Positions 36,204-45,420 of a DNA stretch of 64,000 nucleotides are shown one piece after another. The notes below the pieces were generated by a model that saw nothing but the letters and a program-made list of their open reading frames with translations, did no database searches and was not told where the DNA came from. Numbering within the stretch: the first letter of the stretch is position 1; every line of letters begins with the position of its first letter. Source of the DNA: an uncultured Bacteroidales bacterium (GTDB lineage Bacteria; Bacteroidota; Bacteroidia; Bacteroidales; Muribaculaceae); NCBI GenBank assembly GCA_902762385.1, contig CACWNQ010000001.1:62001-126000 (forward strand). The letters are read 5' to 3'. The position numbers were made by a program, and so were the translations under genes.

Positions 36204-36276
36204 TGAGTTGTGAGTAATGAGTTGTGAGTTTTGAGTAATGAGTTGTGAGTTTTGAGTTGTGAGTTTTGAGTTATTA
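36193..36276. repeat. short tandem repeats GAGTTGTGAGT/GAGTTTTGAGT/GAGTAATGAGT
   Basis: About ten imperfect copies of a 7-11 bp unit of the TGAGTTG type run from the last codons of the mscS-like gene to the promoter region of the next gene. The units differ at the AAT/TGT/TTT positions. No spacers, so not a CRISPR. Confidence 0.75.
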
Positions 36277-36286
36277 GTTTTATTGA

Positions 36287-36916
36287 ATGAAGGTTTTAGC
36301 TTGGTTAACAGTTGCGTGTGCTGCTTTAGGATCATTAACTGGATGTGTTGAGAGTCTTAATGACACACATTATGTTGTTAAATGCACAATAGATAAGTCG
36401 CTTGGCACCGACAGTGTGTCGCTCCTGATTCTCGATGAGGCTTATAATCGAGTGCTGAAGGTGTCGACGGTGCCTCGTGACAGCGCTATGGGTGCTTTTG
36501 TGTTTGAAGGGCAGATTGAGCATCCCAGTGTGGCCTATTTCAAATTCAGTAATGATTCAACTCCGTTTTTCTTTGTTCTTGAGCATGGTGAATCATTGGT
36601 TGAGATTGGCAGTCGTGGGGTGATAGTGACGGCAGGCGACTATAATCACCAGTATTTTTCCTATTTGAAAGACCGTAAAGCGTTGATTGAAGCACGCCTT
36701 CTCATTAGGAACCAATACCTGGGCATTATATCTGCTGATTCTGTTGTCAATATAGAGAGAGAGCGCCACCTGCTTGTGCAAGACAGTCTCATGGGTGATT
36801 CGCTCGACAAACTCACTGTCGAGGCGATAAATGGTGGTGGCCCCGTAGCTCGCATTGTGTTTGATCGATTTGTTAACTCCCTGAGCCCTTCAAGTCTATC
36901 TAAAATCAATAAATGA
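36287..36916 (+). CDS. DUF4369 lipoprotein
   Basis: A 209-residue lipoprotein (lipobox LTGC, Cys near 20). Residues about 27-125 form the DUF4369 beta domain, with FVFEGQIEHPSVAYFKF typical. In most Bacteroidetes this domain precedes a thioredoxin/TlpA domain; here it is followed only by a helical tail with no CxxC motif, so it is a stand-alone version. It should sit on the periplasmic or outer membrane surface. Function unknown. Confidence 0.75.
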   Translation: MKVLAWLTVACAALGSLTGCVESLNDTHYVVKCTIDKSLGTDSVSLLILDEAYNRVLKVSTVPRDSAMGAFVFEGQIEHPSVAYFKFSNDSTPFFFVLEHGESLVEIGSRGVIVTAGDYNHQYFSYLKDRKALIEARLLIRNQYLGIISADSVVNIERERHLLVQDSLMGDSLDKLTVEAINGGGPVARIVFDRFVNSLSPSSLSKINK

Positions 36917-36988
36917 TGCAATGACAATTAGTTAAATAATGGTTTCTTGCAACAATTTTTTTTGAAATTCAAAATATTTCTTATATTT

Positions 36989-37127
36989 GGATAAATTAGG
37001 CTGCGCTTCGGAAATACTCAAATAAATTTGGTATTTCACTCGGTTTGCACTAATTTTGGATAAATTAGGCTGCGCTTCGGAAATACTCAAATAAATTTGG
37101 TATTTCACTCAACTTGCACTAATTTTG
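36989..37127 (+). repeat. two tandem 69-bp structured repeats carrying promoters
   Basis: Copies at 36989-37057 and 37058-37126 differ only in the CGGTT/CAACT region. Each has outer arms AAATTAG/CTAATTT and an inner arm GAAATAC...GTATTTC extended by CAAAT/ATTTG. Each also holds TTTG (37027, 37096), a 20-bp spacer and TAATTTTG (37051-37058, 37120-37127), a complete Bacteroidetes promoter. The second promoter lies 31 bp before the next gene. A diverged third copy is at 46139-46221. Confidence 0.8.
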
Positions 37128-37158
37128 CACCCAATAACTTAAAACACTTTACAATATT

Positions 37159-37812
37159 ATGAAAAAGTATGCGATTTATTTCCTATCGGTTATCGTTGCG
37201 ATATCTTTTGCTTCATGCAAGAAGTCGCCTCAGTATATCTATGTAGACAATATGAATGAGGAGGCTAAAGTTAGTTTCATCGACGGTGTCGACGACAATG
37301 ATGCCTATAGCAAGGCTTTTGAAAACTACTCGAATGCAAGGTTTTATCCTTTGTTCAGTGAGTATGAGAAGACACGCAAATATATTGCTGAGAATGATAG
37401 CGCCAGTGAGGCTTGCGAGGGTATTGAAGGTGAAGTGGCTCCTCCCGACAATAGCGAGGGAGGGTCGATTATTTCTACCGACGATGATGTGAATAGTCTT
37501 GACGCAATGGGCGATGGTCCGGTTTATGTGGAGTTGTCACGATTTAATGCTCCCACTTTCACGCTCTATAAGATTACCGACTCGTCGGCACGCAGTGCAG
37601 CTCAGGACTATATCGACAAGAAGATCACATATGAGGAATTCCAGAAGAAGACCCAAGATAATGTTGAGGTAATCAACCTGTATGATTCTAATTTTGACGC
37701 TTGTGTAACTATCGATAGGAAAGTATTTGACTCGCTTCAGAAGAAGCTTACTAAAGCCCTTGAGAAGATTGACAAAGATGCAGCCAATAAACAGGGCGAC
37801 GCAGTGGAGTGA
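37159..37812 (+). CDS. hypothetical acidic lipoprotein
   Basis: A 217-residue protein with a lipoprotein signal (lipobox ASC, Cys near 20). The mature part is acidic and mostly helical, with an Asp/Ser-rich stretch (about 90-115) and a Lys/Asp-rich C-terminal helix (LQKKLTKALEKIDKDAANK). No family recognised. It is transcribed from the promoter inside the upstream repeat and is followed by a strong terminator. Confidence 0.65.
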   Translation: MKKYAIYFLSVIVAISFASCKKSPQYIYVDNMNEEAKVSFIDGVDDNDAYSKAFENYSNARFYPLFSEYEKTRKYIAENDSASEACEGIEGEVAPPDNSEGGSIISTDDDVNSLDAMGDGPVYVELSRFNAPTFTLYKITDSSARSAAQDYIDKKITYEEFQKKTQDNVEVINLYDSNFDACVTIDRKVFDSLQKKLTKALEKIDKDAANKQGDAVE

Positions 37813-37834
37813 GGAAATATTCCTAAAATTATAT

Positions 37835-37868
37835 CACGCTGGGATTGAAAATCTCAGCGTGTTTTTTT
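37835..37868 (+). terminator. terminator
   Basis: CACGCTGgGATT pairs with AATCtCAGCGTG (12 bp with a G-U), followed by seven T residues, 22 bp after the lipoprotein stop. It also separates this gene from the convergent regulator gene. Confidence 0.8.
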
Positions 37869-40623
37869 AGTTGCTAAATGCTTTGCGGTAATCGGTTGGA
37901 GTAAGCTTTGTGTACTGCTTGAAAATTTTTGAGAAATAGCTTCCTGAATCAAATCCACATTTTTGGGCAATCTCGGTAACGGGATCATCGCTGTTGCATA
38001 ACATTTGCTTGGCAACTGAGATGCGCACTTCGCGTATGTAACTTGCAGTATCGATTCCTATCACACTCTTGACCTTGCGATTGAGCTGACGTTGGCTCAC
38101 ATTCATCTTGTCGGCTATAAGAGCTGAGTTCATCGATGGGTTATCGATATTTCGGGTAATTATGGTTTTTATCTTCTGCATGAAGCCGTTGTTCTTGCTG
38201 CCAGCAGTTGTTGCCACGCTTGCTGTAACCACGGCTGGTGTTTCACTGGTGGCACGTGGATGCATTTTGAGTTCTAACTGGAATTTTTGGCGCAGCAATA
38301 GCCTGCTGTTGAGAATATTCTCTATCAAGGCTTTGAGCTCGTCGCTGTTGAAAGGCTTGACAAGGAACGCGTCGGCCCCCGCAGTGAGTGCTGCGAGGCG
38401 ATCCTTATTGCTGCTTCGAGCCGTTACGACTACGATGGGGATGTGGTTGAGAAGTTCGTCGGCCCTAATCATTCGGCACATTTCCAGGCCATCGATTTCA
38501 GGCATCATCAGGTCGGTTATGATGACGTCAGGGACCACCTCCCGTGCCTTTTCAATACCCGAGTTGCCATTGCCGGCATGTATTACGCAATAGTGCTCTT
38601 GAAGCACATGTTCTATATACATAGCCACGTCATTGTTATCCTCAACAATAAGAGCAATGGGACGGTCGTCGCCACTGGCAGCGCTCGTGTTTTGGGTAGT
38701 GCTGTCGATATTGGATATATCGTTTCGTGATGGTTGTGAGAATATCTTTGGCACCCAATTTGGATAACCACCATTATCATGTTTTACAGGAATAGATACT
38801 GTGAAGGTTGTGCCTGTGCCCTCCTGGCTTTGTACCTCAATTTTGCCGTTCATCGCTTCGGTCATCTGCTTAACCATTGCTAGTCCTATTCCGGTACCCA
38901 ATGTCGATTTTTCGTTATCGCCTTGATAAAAAAGGTCGAAAATGTGAGGCAAGTCTCGACTCTTTATCCCACATCCTGTGTCGGAGATGATGAGAATCGC
39001 TCTACTGGCAGTGCGTTGCATCTTTAGAGTTACATTACCACCGGTTGAAGTGAATTTCAGGGAGTTAGCTAAAAGATTAGTGATAATGCTATGGCAGTAT
39101 TCAGGCACGAAGTCAATATTGTAGTCTTGATTGTCACTTTCTACACTGATGGTGATGCCTTGAGACTGGGCGTTGATTCGCATATTTTCTACTACCATCT
39201 TCAACATCATTGATATGTCGCCATGCTGCCATTCTAGTGAGCCTATTGCGCTTCGCACTTTAGAAATGCTCAGCAGTTGGTTCACAAGGTCAAGCATGTG
39301 GTTTCCTTGATTGATTATGGCATTGTATTGTGACTGGTTAAGTGCGCTGGCGTCATTGGCACGCAGGTTTTCAGCCTCTCCAAGAATCACAGTGAGTGGT
39401 GTGCGGAACTCGTGAGTCATATTAGTGAAGAATAAATCCTTCATGTGCTCGGCACTCTTTTCGGCACGTTGAGCTCTAGCACGCAAAATGTTGATGAAGA
39501 AAAGAGCAGCGCACCCCATTAGTAGCAAAAGCATAGCCACCGATGTGGCAATGATGATGAGACGTTGAGTGGTGATAGAGTGCTGTTGCTCCTCGATAGT
39601 GATTTGCTTGTGCTGCGCCTCAAGCTTCATGGCGTAATGAGAAGCGAGGTCGCTGGCAGCATCGTTGTAGATGCTGTCTTTAAGTGCAAGGCTGAGTTTC
39701 AGGTATTCAACAGCCTTGTTATGGTCGGTGCTGGCTGGTGATGTGCCCATCAGGAAATAGTTCTGCTGCAGGATTCGCCTGGCATTGCACTGCTGTGCCA
39801 GCTCGGTGCTTTGTTCAAGGCACTCGAGCATCTTGGCTGGATTCCCCATTTTCTCATACAGGCTGCCCAAGCTCTTGTAGGCCACTGCAAGTGAATACTT
39901 ATCGCCCATGGGAGTGAGAAGAGAAATCGCATTGTTGTAACTGTCGAGGGCATCATCACGCCTGTCCATAGCATTGTAGATGTCGCCCATCACAGCAAGT
40001 CGGCGTCCCATGCGCAAAGTGTCGGCTGCCGCCGAGTCAATTTCAAGCGACTTGCCTATGAAATAGAGAGCCGAGTCGGCCAAGTTGTCTTTGAGATAAA
40101 TCTCGGCTGCAATGCCATATCTTATTGATAGCTTGTTGGGCCTGAGGGGCTTAATTGCCGTCTCGAGCTCAATTGCTTTTTTGATAAAAGGCTTGGCTTC
40201 TTGAGGTCGGTCAAGTCCCAGATAAATGGCCGCCAGGTTGTTGTAGCTAGAGCTTAGTCGCTCCTGGTCTTTAAGATTTTCATCAATTCTTAGGCCCAAG
40301 AAGCAATTGATAAGCGCCGAGTCATTCATTGTCATTCGCTGGTAACAAGCCGACAGGTGTGAATAAGCATCGCTCAAAGATGCTGAGTCTTTTTGGTTTA
40401 TATATGCCGCCATTGCCTTTTGGCACGCCTGAATCGACTTATTGAAACTCGACTTGTCATAATAGTTATAGGCCTGCTCCATGATTGAGTCGGCTTGCAA
40501 TAGCTCTTGGCTTCGCTCAGTATTGCCTTTTTTTGCACATGATCCACCTAAGATGGTCGAGAGAGCAATTAGTGAGATTGTGAAAAGGAAGAAAATATAG
40601 CGCGTGGTTCCAGATTTAGTCAT
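37867..40623 (-). CDS. hybrid two-component regulator: TPR sensor, histidine kinase, receiver, AraC
   Basis: A 918-residue one-protein two-component system. Order: N-terminal signal/anchor, TPR-type helical sensor (about 40-340), membrane helix (355-378), HisKA with H404 in NMTHEFRTPL, ATPase domain with N520 in LLANSLKFT, DTGCGI and GTGIGLAMV, receiver with D704 and K756, and an AraC DNA-binding domain (about 815-918). The usual Bacteroides carbohydrate sensors have propeller repeats; here the sensor is TPR-based, so the signal is likely a protein or stress state. It follows the glycosidase-like gene by 30 bp and may control it. Confidence 0.93.
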   Translation of the reverse strand: MTKSGTTRYIFFLFTISLIALSTILGGSCAKKGNTERSQELLQADSIMEQAYNYYDKSSFNKSIQACQKAMAAYINQKDSASLSDAYSHLSACYQRMTMNDSALINCFLGLRIDENLKDQERLSSSYNNLAAIYLGLDRPQEAKPFIKKAIELETAIKPLRPNKLSIRYGIAAEIYLKDNLADSALYFIGKSLEIDSAAADTLRMGRRLAVMGDIYNAMDRRDDALDSYNNAISLLTPMGDKYSLAVAYKSLGSLYEKMGNPAKMLECLEQSTELAQQCNARRILQQNYFLMGTSPASTDHNKAVEYLKLSLALKDSIYNDAASDLASHYAMKLEAQHKQITIEEQQHSITTQRLIIIATSVAMLLLLMGCAALFFINILRARAQRAEKSAEHMKDLFFTNMTHEFRTPLTVILGEAENLRANDASALNQSQYNAIINQGNHMLDLVNQLLSISKVRSAIGSLEWQHGDISMMLKMVVENMRINAQSQGITISVESDNQDYNIDFVPEYCHSIITNLLANSLKFTSTGGNVTLKMQRTASRAILIISDTGCGIKSRDLPHIFDLFYQGDNEKSTLGTGIGLAMVKQMTEAMNGKIEVQSQEGTGTTFTVSIPVKHDNGGYPNWVPKIFSQPSRNDISNIDSTTQNTSAASGDDRPIALIVEDNNDVAMYIEHVLQEHYCVIHAGNGNSGIEKAREVVPDVIITDLMMPEIDGLEMCRMIRADELLNHIPIVVVTARSSNKDRLAALTAGADAFLVKPFNSDELKALIENILNSRLLLRQKFQLELKMHPRATSETPAVVTASVATTAGSKNNGFMQKIKTIITRNIDNPSMNSALIADKMNVSQRQLNRKVKSVIGIDTASYIREVRISVAKQMLCNSDDPVTEIAQKCGFDSGSYFSKIFKQYTKLTPTDYRKAFSN

Positions 40624-40653
40624 ATGTGCTGATGAGTGAGTGGTTAAGTGGTT

Positions 40654-43290
40654 TTAGTGTGTGTGCTTTATGAGTCGAATGTGACCAAGGAGAATGGGGG
40701 TAATGCCAGAATTTTCGCCCCATGGAGTAACGCGTCGCAGTGTGATCGTGTTTCTCCCTTTTAGCAGCCTGATTGACAGGTGGCTGCTGTAACTCATAAC
40801 CATCCATTGCTCCTCACCCAGTCGTGGCACTGCCACAACACCCTGGCTATGCCCGTTTGCCAGAACATGCAGCAACTCAAGAGGCTGGTTAAAGAGGTGC
40901 GGTCCATTGCCATTAGCATAAAGCACGTCAATTATATACTCGCCGGCCTCTTCGGTGTAAATTGGAATAGATATTGCCATTGAGTCATTGTCAAGCTTTA
41001 TGGGACGATGTGCAGGTGCCGTTGCTAAGGTATTCTCGACAAGTTCTGGATAAATGGGAGCAACATTGTAGCAGTGGGCAGTAGTAGTGATATAGTGTGG
41101 ACGAGAAATGTAGCTGTTGCCATACTTGTTGATGGCGACAATGGCGTAGTTGCGATAAGTGGTGGTGTCGCGTGTGCCGAGCACCGAGTCGCGCATAGAA
41201 TAGGTGGGGACTCCGTTTATCAGTATTCGGTATCCCAACGATGGATTATAGGTGTAATTGGTCCCATAATAGCCGTCCCACATCCACTGAGGCGTCTCAG
41301 GAAGCACTTTCATTTTCTGCGCGATAGTTGTGACTCCCGAGCCTGTATAGTTGTCATTCATTGTTATGACAATGTTGTGCTCTCCTTCTAGATCGCCATT
41401 TATGAAGTTGTCATCAAGGGTCTTACCGTCGAGAGTTATTTGGCTCAACTCGTCTCCTGTGCCTTTTATAGTTATGTTGAGTATTGCCTTTCGGTAGGCA
41501 AAGCCTGTAATGGTTTTTTTGCCGTCGAAACATACAGGGATTTTAGGGTTGAGTTCAATGCCGTCGGGCAGAAAGTTCATTCCGGCTATAACTCTGAACA
41601 CCATAGCGATATTTCCTGCAGCGTTGCCTTGCGGATTTCCATTTTCGAGCAGTTCGCCTGTAGTGGCATTGCATGATGTGTTACACGATGCGGCAAGTAC
41701 CTGTTGGAAAATAAGTGCGCCTAAGCCTCGTCTTAGCATGCCCATGTTGCTTGCCTTGGCAGCCGCCAAATTCCACATGGCCTGCACCATGGGGATTACC
41801 GTGTTGTTAAGTCCCGTGCCTGCTCCGGCGCGGTTTGGATATAGAAGTGGCACTCCAAAGTTAGTGAAAGGTGTCTCTTTGATTAGGGCTTCGGTGCGGT
41901 TGTCATCGGCAATGTCCCACAGAATTGCTAGAGCGTGCCCCATGTTGTCGACGCATGGCGACATAATGCTAGTCACGCCCCCATACAGGTATTGTGAATA
42001 ACAGCCTCGGTTTTCGTTCCAAAGGCGGTGATTAATAGCATCTTTCAGCCGGCTGGCTTGGGCGTCGTAGTTTTCGTTTAGTTCAAATTCGTCGGCAATC
42101 TGCCCAAGCAATGCGTAGGAATGCTCGATTATAGCGTTTCCAACAAGTGGCATGGTCTCGTAAGCGTCGCTTGCCGTTGCCCAATTGGGATAGTATTGTG
42201 CTGTGTGACTAGATGTGTAAGGACTTAACGCATGGTATAGGCCTATTTCGTTGGTCGTTGTAATCTCATTGATTTTATTCAGACTCTTGACAATGACCTT
42301 GTAGGCATAACGCAACCAACCCTTGTCGCCGGTAGCGCAGTAGACGCTCCATGCAGCTTGCGACCAAATCATATCGTTGGCGATATCAGCTAGTGTGCGA
42401 GTGCCCTCGTGGCAGTGAATCACACTGTCGACAACCATCGACTTGAGTGTTTCCATCGACTTGTGAGGTTGCAGGTAGGCCAACGATAGGGCAATATCAT
42501 AGCACTTGCTTGCGACCATTGTAGGATGCTCTGCGACATCATCTTTTTCAATTTGTTCAATCGACATGTTATACAGAGCATTCATGATGTTCTGTCTTGA
42601 TGAATAGGTTGGCAACATGGGCGATTCAGTATTGATGCTAGATGTCCATCCTTTGTGAGACACTGGGTGTTTTGGCTCTATTGGGATTGTAACTGTGTAA
42701 ATGCCATCGTCATGTGAAAGATTGTCGATGGGCACTTTTAAAGAGTGTGATGGTATGTTGGTATTAATGGCGACTTCAAGTTTTGCCTTTTCAAAGTCTT
42801 GGCGATAGATGGTGTCGCGTGTTGGAGTTACATAATAACCTTCATCATTAAGAGTCTTTGTCATGTGACTCATGTCTATATTGAGGTCCAAATTTACGGG
42901 CAAGGCGACACTATGAGTTGATACCAGCTTAATAGTGTCATGTTCAAAGGCCTTAATCATAGTGTTGCCGTTCACCTTATCAAGGTCGATGTAATGATAA
43001 TGTGCAGGCAACAGTTCTATGTCGCGCCCTCCTGTCAAAATGCGAAACTTTATTACATTGTCAATTGAGTCGATGCCAGGTGTGATGTAATTTGTGATTA
43101 TGCTCAGGCCATCAGGTGAATAGGCCGTGAAGCTGCCTATTGTCACGCTGTCGCTGGTTACTGTGATGTCTTCATTCTCAACAATGACCTCATTTCGCAT
43201 TTTGCCGTAATTACACGACAAAAGTGTCATCGCCATTGTTATCACCAGCAACAACATCATGCATTGCTTTATTTTTCTGTCATAGTGCAT
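40654..43290 (-). CDS. six-hairpin glycosidase-like lipoprotein
   Basis: An 878-residue lipoprotein (start MHYDRKIKQ at 43290; lipobox LLSC, Cys near 27). The upstream part of the frame overlaps the divergent ATPase gene and is not used. Residues about 270-680 have the alternating helical hairpins of (alpha/alpha)6 glycosidases, with WSQAAWSVYCATGDKGWLRY, LYHALSPYTSSHT, WATASDAYETMPL and RLWNENRGCYS. A beta domain follows, with a late section rich in aromatic residues that may bind sugar. Family assignment (GH63/GH78-like) is uncertain. No SusC/SusD pair is nearby. Confidence 0.7.
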   Translation of the reverse strand: MHYDRKIKQCMMLLLVITMAMTLLSCNYGKMRNEVIVENEDITVTSDSVTIGSFTAYSPDGLSIITNYITPGIDSIDNVIKFRILTGGRDIELLPAHYHYIDLDKVNGNTMIKAFEHDTIKLVSTHSVALPVNLDLNIDMSHMTKTLNDEGYYVTPTRDTIYRQDFEKAKLEVAINTNIPSHSLKVPIDNLSHDDGIYTVTIPIEPKHPVSHKGWTSSINTESPMLPTYSSRQNIMNALYNMSIEQIEKDDVAEHPTMVASKCYDIALSLAYLQPHKSMETLKSMVVDSVIHCHEGTRTLADIANDMIWSQAAWSVYCATGDKGWLRYAYKVIVKSLNKINEITTTNEIGLYHALSPYTSSHTAQYYPNWATASDAYETMPLVGNAIIEHSYALLGQIADEFELNENYDAQASRLKDAINHRLWNENRGCYSQYLYGGVTSIMSPCVDNMGHALAILWDIADDNRTEALIKETPFTNFGVPLLYPNRAGAGTGLNNTVIPMVQAMWNLAAAKASNMGMLRRGLGALIFQQVLAASCNTSCNATTGELLENGNPQGNAAGNIAMVFRVIAGMNFLPDGIELNPKIPVCFDGKKTITGFAYRKAILNITIKGTGDELSQITLDGKTLDDNFINGDLEGEHNIVITMNDNYTGSGVTTIAQKMKVLPETPQWMWDGYYGTNYTYNPSLGYRILINGVPTYSMRDSVLGTRDTTTYRNYAIVAINKYGNSYISRPHYITTTAHCYNVAPIYPELVENTLATAPAHRPIKLDNDSMAISIPIYTEEAGEYIIDVLYANGNGPHLFNQPLELLHVLANGHSQGVVAVPRLGEEQWMVMSYSSHLSIRLLKGRNTITLRRVTPWGENSGITPILLGHIRLIKHTH

Positions 43291-43373
43291 TTGCATTGCA
43301 AATATAATCCTTTTTTTTAAATCTATTATCATGGTTTTGTATTTTTTGCAACTTGGTTGCAGGAAAGATGCTT

Positions 43374-43381
43374 TAATTTTG
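43374..43381 (+). promoter_or_regulatory. -7 promoter box of the P-type ATPase gene
   Basis: TAATTTTG, 23 bp before the ATG at 43405. It lies after the alternative ATG at 43357, so the shorter start is right. Confidence 0.55.
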
Positions 43382-43404
43382 CAGTGGAAATAAATCATTA
43401 CATT

Positions 43405-45420
43405 ATGGTACACAATCACAATCATAATCACAATCACTGCGAATCGTGCTCTCATGAGCAGCTTCATGAGCATGAACACGAGCATCACAATGGGCATTGC
43501 CACTGCCATGAGCATCATGGACACGAGCTTCATGAACATGACACTAAGTCAACACTTATAAAAATAGGTGTAACTGCATTGTTGCTAGCAGTAGCAGTTT
43601 ATATTGAAAAATCGCTTACCCTTCCCACATGGCAGTTGTTGCTCATTTACCTTGTGCCTTACCTGCTCATAGGCCACGAAACTCTCAAGGAGGCTGTCGA
43701 GGGACTGACTCATGGCGATGCATTCAACGAGCATTTCCTCATGTCGATAGCAACGATAGGTGCACTGTGCATTGGTTTCTTGCCTGGTGCTGAGACACAG
43801 TTTCCTGAGGCTGTCTTTGTTATGCTATTCTTTCAAGTGGGTGAACTCTTTGAGGGTTATGCCGAGGGCAAGAGCCGAGAGAGCATAGCACATCTTATGG
43901 ATATTCGTCCCGACGTTGCCTGTGTAGATCGCGACGGAGTGTTGCTCACGGTGAGCCCCGAACAGGTTGAGGTGGGTGAGACCATCCTCATCAAACCTGG
44001 CGACAAAGTGCCTCTCGATGGCGTAGTGGTTGAGGGAATCACGGCGCTCAATACTGTGGCGCTCACTGGCGAGAGCGTGCCTCGTGATGCCGCTGTGGGC
44101 GACGAGGTGATTTCGGGTTGCGTCAACCTCTCAGGAGTGATTAAGGTTCGCACGACCAAGAGCTTTGGTGAAAGCACCGTGTCTAAGATTATTGAGCTTG
44201 TTGAGCATAGTAGCGACAAGAAATCAAAGGCCGAGGCTTTTATCACACGTTTTGCACGTGTCTATACTCCTATTGTTGTGATTGCCGCCTTGTTGCTTGC
44301 AGTTATACCACTCTTCTTTGGTGGAGAATTTCATACATGGCTCTACCGTGCATTGATGTTCCTGATTGTGTCGTGTCCTTGTGCGCTGGTGATTAGCGTG
44401 CCACTGGCATTCTTTGGTGGAATAGGTGGCGCCTCACGCCAAGGCATTCTCATAAAGGGAGCTAATTACGTCGATGCACTCGCTCAGGTGGGGACTGTGG
44501 TGTTTGATAAGACGGGAACTCTCACCCATGGTCAGTTTGAGGTAACAGCTGTGCATCCTAGCACCTGCGATGAGCATCAATTGTTGCATCTCGCCGCCCA
44601 TGTAGAGCATTTCTCTACTCATCCCATAGGTGCTGCGTTGCGCGACGCCTTCCCCGACGAGGCAACCGATGGTTGCGCAGTGACCGATGCCGAGGAGATT
44701 GCAGGCCAAGGAGTGCGTGCCACTGTTGCTGGTGATGTGGTGTGCGTGGGCAACACTCGCATGATGGATGCTATCGGTGCAAAATGGAATGACTGCCCAC
44801 ACGTGGGAACCATCATTCATGTGTCCATCAATGGATGCTATGCAGGCCACATCGTTATCAACGACAAGATTAAGGACGATAGCGCGCAAGCTATTGCAAC
44901 GCTCAAAGCCACTGGAGTGGAACGTGTTGTGATGCTTACTGGTGACCGCGACGAGGTGGCCAGCGATGTAGCCCACAGGCTGGGAATAGGGGAGCACTAC
45001 TCTGGACTCATGCCAGCCGACAAGGTGGAGCATGTGGAACAGCTGCTTGCCGAGAAATCATCGGAAAAAGTTCTAGCCTTTGTGGGCGACGGTATTAACG
45101 ATGCGCCAGTGCTCGCCCGTGCCGATGTGGGCATCGCTATGGGTGGGTTAGGCAGCGACGCGGCCATCGAGGCTGCCGACGTGGTACTGATGGATGACAA
45201 ACCCACCAAGATTGCTAAAGCAATAAAGATTGCCCGACGTACTATAGGCATCGCACGTCAGAATGTGTGGTTCGCCATAGCTGTGAAGCTTGCAGTACTT
45301 GTGCTAGCCACCCTAGGTGTTGCCACAATGTGGATGGCAGTTTTTGCCGATGTGGGTGTTACCGTTCTTGCCACGCTCAACTCGATGCGCGCGCTGCGAC
45401 CTGGGCGCAATTCAGTGTAG
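43405..45420 (+). CDS. heavy-metal-exporting P1B-type ATPase with His-rich N-terminus
   Basis: A 671-residue inner-membrane metal pump. Residues 1-46 hold 19 His and 4 Cys (HNHNHNHNH, CESC, HCHCHEHHGH), a metal-binding tail. The rest is standard: CPC motif in SCPCALVISVPLAF, phosphorylated D368 in DKTGTLTHG, HP motif in THPIGAALRDAF and GDGINDAPVLARADVG. The CPC and the His-rich tail suggest export of Zn, Cd or Co rather than Cu. Start at ATG 43405 (MVHNHNHN). It ends in a 9-bp overlap with the convergent HAD gene. Confidence 0.94.
   Translation: MVHNHNHNHNHCESCSHEQLHEHEHEHHNGHCHCHEHHGHELHEHDTKSTLIKIGVTALLLAVAVYIEKSLTLPTWQLLLIYLVPYLLIGHETLKEAVEGLTHGDAFNEHFLMSIATIGALCIGFLPGAETQFPEAVFVMLFFQVGELFEGYAEGKSRESIAHLMDIRPDVACVDRDGVLLTVSPEQVEVGETILIKPGDKVPLDGVVVEGITALNTVALTGESVPRDAAVGDEVISGCVNLSGVIKVRTTKSFGESTVSKIIELVEHSSDKKSKAEAFITRFARVYTPIVVIAALLLAVIPLFFGGEFHTWLYRALMFLIVSCPCALVISVPLAFFGGIGGASRQGILIKGANYVDALAQVGTVVFDKTGTLTHGQFEVTAVHPSTCDEHQLLHLAAHVEHFSTHPIGAALRDAFPDEATDGCAVTDAEEIAGQGVRATVAGDVVCVGNTRMMDAIGAKWNDCPHVGTIIHVSINGCYAGHIVINDKIKDDSAQAIATLKATGVERVVMLTGDRDEVASDVAHRLGIGEHYSGLMPADKVEHVEQLLAEKSSEKVLAFVGDGINDAPVLARADVGIAMGGLGSDAAIEAADVVLMDDKPTKIAKAIKIARRTIGIARQNVWFAIAVKLAVLVLATLGVATMWMAVFADVGVTVLATLNSMRALRPGRNSV

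Noticed and set aside
36193-36276. Possible CRISPR array
   Set aside because: The units are adjacent and short with no unique spacers and no cas genes near.
43410-43540. Possible DNA repeat
   Set aside because: The repeated CAC/CAT codons encode a His-rich protein tail.
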